Positions 61,728-64,000 of a stretch of DNA of 64,000 bases are shown one piece after another. Made by a program: the position numbers and the translations under genes. Within the stretch, counting starts at the first letter, position 1. Every line of letters begins with the position of its first letter. This DNA comes from an uncultured Saprospiraceae bacterium (lineage in GTDB: Bacteria; Bacteroidota; Bacteroidia; Chitinophagales; Saprospiraceae), in NCBI GenBank assembly GCA_937928045.1, contig CALFWO010000020.1, positions 118,692 through 182,691 on the forward strand. Direction: 5' to 3'. Under the pieces are notes generated by a model. It did no database searches, was not told where the DNA came from, and saw only the letters and a program-made list of their open reading frames with translations.

Positions 61728-64000
61728 TTAGCTACCACACATTAAACAGTCTGGATCATCAAGGCGACAAGCCTTAACTTCTCCTTCTTGTTCTGCGGTC
61801 GCAGTCAGATTCTCTACGGCTTGAGCTTGTAGCGTTTCTCCAGCGACAATGTTTCGCGTAAAATTCACTCCATTCTCATCAACATTTTCGGAGCTGTTCA
61901 CTCTTTGATGTTTTTGATCTAAAGTAAATTTAATAGGATCGACAGCTGCTTTAGATCTTAGATAGTACATACCTGTCTTTAAGCCTTTTTGCCAACCATA
62001 GAAGTGCATAGAGGATAGTTTTCCAAAGTTTGGATTCTCTACGAACAGGTTAAGTGATTGACTTTGACAAATGTAAGCACCTCGATCTGCAGACATATCG
62101 ATAATCACCTTCTGACTTAGCTCGTAAGCCGTTTTGTACAGGTCTTTAATATCCTGTGGAATTTCCTCGATGTGTTGTACTGAACCATTGCTGGCCATTA
62201 ACTTTTGTTTCATTTCTTCATTCCATAGACCTAGTCCGATAAGGTCCTTCAAGAGGTGTTTGTTCACGATAATGAACTCACCACTCAAAGTTCTACGAGT
62301 GTAGATATTCGAAGTGTAAGGTTCGAAACATTCGTTGTTACCGAGGATTTGTGAAGTAGAAGCAGTAGGCATCGGAGCTAAAAGAAGGCTGTTTCTAACA
62401 CCATGCTTTTTAATCTTTTTTCTAAGTGCTTTCCAATCCCATTTATCTGTAGGAGTAACTCCCCACATATCGAACTGAAATTCTCCATTACTCATTGGAG
62501 ATCCAGGATAAGATTGATAATGACCATTTTTAGCAGCTATTTCACAAGATTCACTAACTGCTGCGTAGTAAATTGTTTCAAATATTTCTCTGTTTAATTT
62601 TCTTGCTTCAGGGCTGTCAAAAGGAAAACGCATCATAGAGAAAGCATCTGCTAAACCTTGAACACCTATTCCGATAGGACGGTGTCTCATGTTTGAGTTT
62701 TCTGCCTCTTTAACCGGATAGTAATTGATGTCGATCACTTTATTAAGGTTACGCGTCACTACTCTAGTGATTTCCTCTAGTCTTTCATGATCAAATTTTC
62801 CATTTACTACAAATTTCCCAAGAGAAATTGAAGCAAGATTACAAACGGCAACTTCATCCGGAGAAGTATACTCCATGATTTCAGTACACAAGTTTGAAGA
62901 TCGGATTGTTCCTAAATTCTTTTGATTCGATTTTTTGTTGGCCGCATCTTTGTAAAGAATATATGGAGTTCCAGTTTCGATTTGAGATTCCAAAATTGCA
63001 AACCATAAATCTTGTGCTTTGATCGTTTTTCTTGCACGACCTTCTTGCTCATATTTATGATAAAGTGCCTCGAATTCTCCACCATAGCAATCATGCAATC
63101 CTGGTGCTTCGTTTGGACAGAACAATGACCAATCGGCATCGTCTTTTACTCTTTGCATAAATAGATCTGAGATCCACATGGCATAGAATAAATCTCTTGC
63201 TCTCATTTCTTCCTTTCCGTGATTTTTCTTGAGGTCTAGGAATTCATGAATATCAGCATGCCAAGGTTCAAGATAAACAGCAAAAGCTCCTTTTCTTTTT
63301 CCTCCACCCTGATCAACATAGCGTGCAGTGTCATTGAAAACTTTTAACATTGGGATGATTCCATTTGAAGTACCTCCGGTACCTTTAATGTAACTTCCTT
63401 GAGCACGAACGTTGTGAATAGATAATCCAATACCACCAGCAGATTGTGAAATCTTAGCACAGCGAGTAAGAGTTTCAAAAATTCCTGAGATACTATCCTC
63501 AGTAGTAGATAGTAAAAAGCAGGAAGACAACTGAGGCTTCGGAGTCCCAGCATTGAACAAAGTTGGAGTTGCATGGATAAACCATTTCTCCGACATCAGT
63601 TCATAAGTTTCAATAGCAGCATCAATACATTCTGTAGAGCCACATGATTCAAAAGCATTTACAGTTTCAAAATAGTTATCAGAAGTTGGGATATCAACGT
63701 TATCAATAACTGCTAAAAAGTGTTGTGCAGATTCTTGATAAGCTTCCTGTTCAAATAGCGCATGGGCTTTAGCTTTTAGAGCTAAAACATGATGTGGAGT
63801 GTGACTTAAGATTTTGTGTGAATAAAGCAGAGAGCTATCTAGCTCTTGAGCTTTGAGGAAGGAATGCGCAATGGCCAAATAAAGCTGGTCGCTTACAAAG
63901 TTTCTGTCTAAACAGATTCTATAGTCCTCGATGGACCTTTGATATTCTTCGTGCTGATAGTAGAGTGTGCCTCGTTTGAGGAATAATGAACTATTGGTAG
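61728..64000 (-). CDS. nrdA: Class I ribonucleotide reductase large subunit with TPR-like N terminus (5' incomplete)
   Basis: The frame is open to the window edge (the TTG at 63878 is not a real start); about 757 codons are visible. From [19 protein letters not shown] onward it is an ordinary class I NrdA: SSCFLLS carries the substrate-side cysteine, NLCTE and VCNLAS supply the thiyl radical and the second disulphide cysteine, GMYYLRS holds the radical-transfer tyrosine pair, and the C terminus [10 protein letters not shown] bears the swinging CxxC. It reduces ribonucleoside diphosphates for DNA synthesis with NrdB, which is not visible. Upstream of residue 84 of the visible 716-residue frame, the sequence is TPR-like ([20 protein letters not shown]), not the expected ATP cone and first barrel part. 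Real fusion or assembly join is undecided. Confidence 0.9.
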   Translation of the reverse strand, partial: TNSSLFLKRGTLYYQHEEYQRSIEDYRICLDRNFVSDQLYLAIAHSFLKAQELDSSLLYSHKILSHTPHHVLALKAKAHALFEQEAYQESAQHFLAVIDNVDIPTSDNYFETVNAFESCGSTECIDAAIETYELMSEKWFIHATPTLFNAGTPKPQLSSCFLLSTTEDSISGIFETLTRCAKISQSAGGIGLSIHNVRAQGSYIKGTGGTSNGIIPMLKVFNDTARYVDQGGGKRKGAFAVYLEPWHADIHEFLDLKKNHGKEEMRARDLFYAMWISDLFMQRVKDDADWSLFCPNEAPGLHDCYGGEFEALYHKYEQEGRARKTIKAQDLWFAILESQIETGTPYILYKDAANKKSNQKNLGTIRSSNLCTEIMEYTSPDEVAVCNLASISLGKFVVNGKFDHERLEEITRVVTRNLNKVIDINYYPVKEAENSNMRHRPIGIGVQGLADAFSMMRFPFDSPEARKLNREIFETIYYAAVSESCEIAAKNGHYQSYPGSPMSNGEFQFDMWGVTPTDKWDWKALRKKIKKHGVRNSLLLAPMPTASTSQILGNNECFEPYTSNIYTRRTLSGEFIIVNKHLLKDLIGLGLWNEEMKQKLMASNGSVQHIEEIPQDIKDLYKTAYELSQKVIIDMSADRGAYICQSQSLNLFVENPNFGKLSSMHFYGWQKGLKTGMYYLRSKAAVDPIKFTLDQKHQRVNSSENVDENGVNFTRNIVAGETLQAQAVENLTATAEQEGEVKACRLDDPDCLMCGS

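Noticed and set aside
1..64000. CRISPR array, prophage, insertion sequence, tRNA or rRNA genes.
   Set aside because: No spaced short direct repeats, integrase or transposase genes, tRNA cloverleaf or rRNA core sequence was recognised on either strand.

Overview
The window is chromosomal DNA of a Bacteroidota bacterium, AT-rich (roughly 36-40 percent GC by eye). Evidence for the phylum: several proteins with type IX secretion (T9SS) C-terminal sorting domains, two TonB-dependent receptors with an N-terminal CarboxypepD_reg domain, a PorE-like OmpA lipoprotein, DUF3098 beside uppP and truB, DUF1573 beside yajC, and TANNTTTG -7 promoter elements. A member of the Saprospiria is plausible, but the sequence alone does not prove it. 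I see no rRNA, tRNA, insertion sequence, prophage or CRISPR array. Most of the window is ordinary core and surface-protein gene content.

Layout. 1-4642: truncated imelysin, full-length vitamin K-dependent gamma-carboxylase-like HTTM protein and FecA-like TonB receptor, a tight operon probably for iron or another metal. 4790-9096: PorE-like lipoprotein and a large T9SS cargo protein. 9229-16442: leuS, small envelope proteins, then ftsX, DUF3098, uppP and truB (division, lipid carrier recycling, tRNA modification). 16467-24256: secreted hydrolase, gpsA, a beta-helix lipoprotein with a TonB receptor separated by a strong hairpin, and a DUF2807 protein. 24257-24612 is non-coding and rich in hairpins. 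25336-29133: acyl-CoA carboxylase, aminotransferase, EamA transporter. 29184-31551: small lipoproteins and a T9SS protein. 31688-36754: ligase-associated DNA repair operon (exonuclease, ligase, helicase). 36791-42304: FG-GAP T9SS protein and a giant WG-repeat protein. 42398-48343: DinB-like protein, rimM, lipoprotein, mnmA, flavin reductase, aroK, DUF1573, yajC, GNAT. 48471-52361: lipoprotein, two small barrels and a di-heme peroxidase. 52443-59806: CoA-transferase, NAD(P)HX repair enzyme, sirtuin, lipoproteins with a barrel, an M15-like membrane protein and a duplicated small protein. 59918-64000: leucine-rich-repeat T9SS protein and the class I ribonucleotide reductase large chain.

The two observations I find most unusual are (a) the HTTM protein, which keeps the position of the human carboxylase catalytic lysine and the whole C-terminal region while sitting between an imelysin with a degenerate peptidase motif and an outer-membrane receptor, and (b) the ribonucleotide reductase reading frame, whose normal N-terminal part (ATP cone and first barrel segment) is replaced by TPR-like sequence up to the window edge. 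The second may be a real fusion or an assembly join. Other items worth checking are a branched hairpin cluster upstream of ftsX, a pair of 32-bp repeats exactly 100 bp apart around a terminator, and -7 elements almost touching the start codons of mnmA and aroK.
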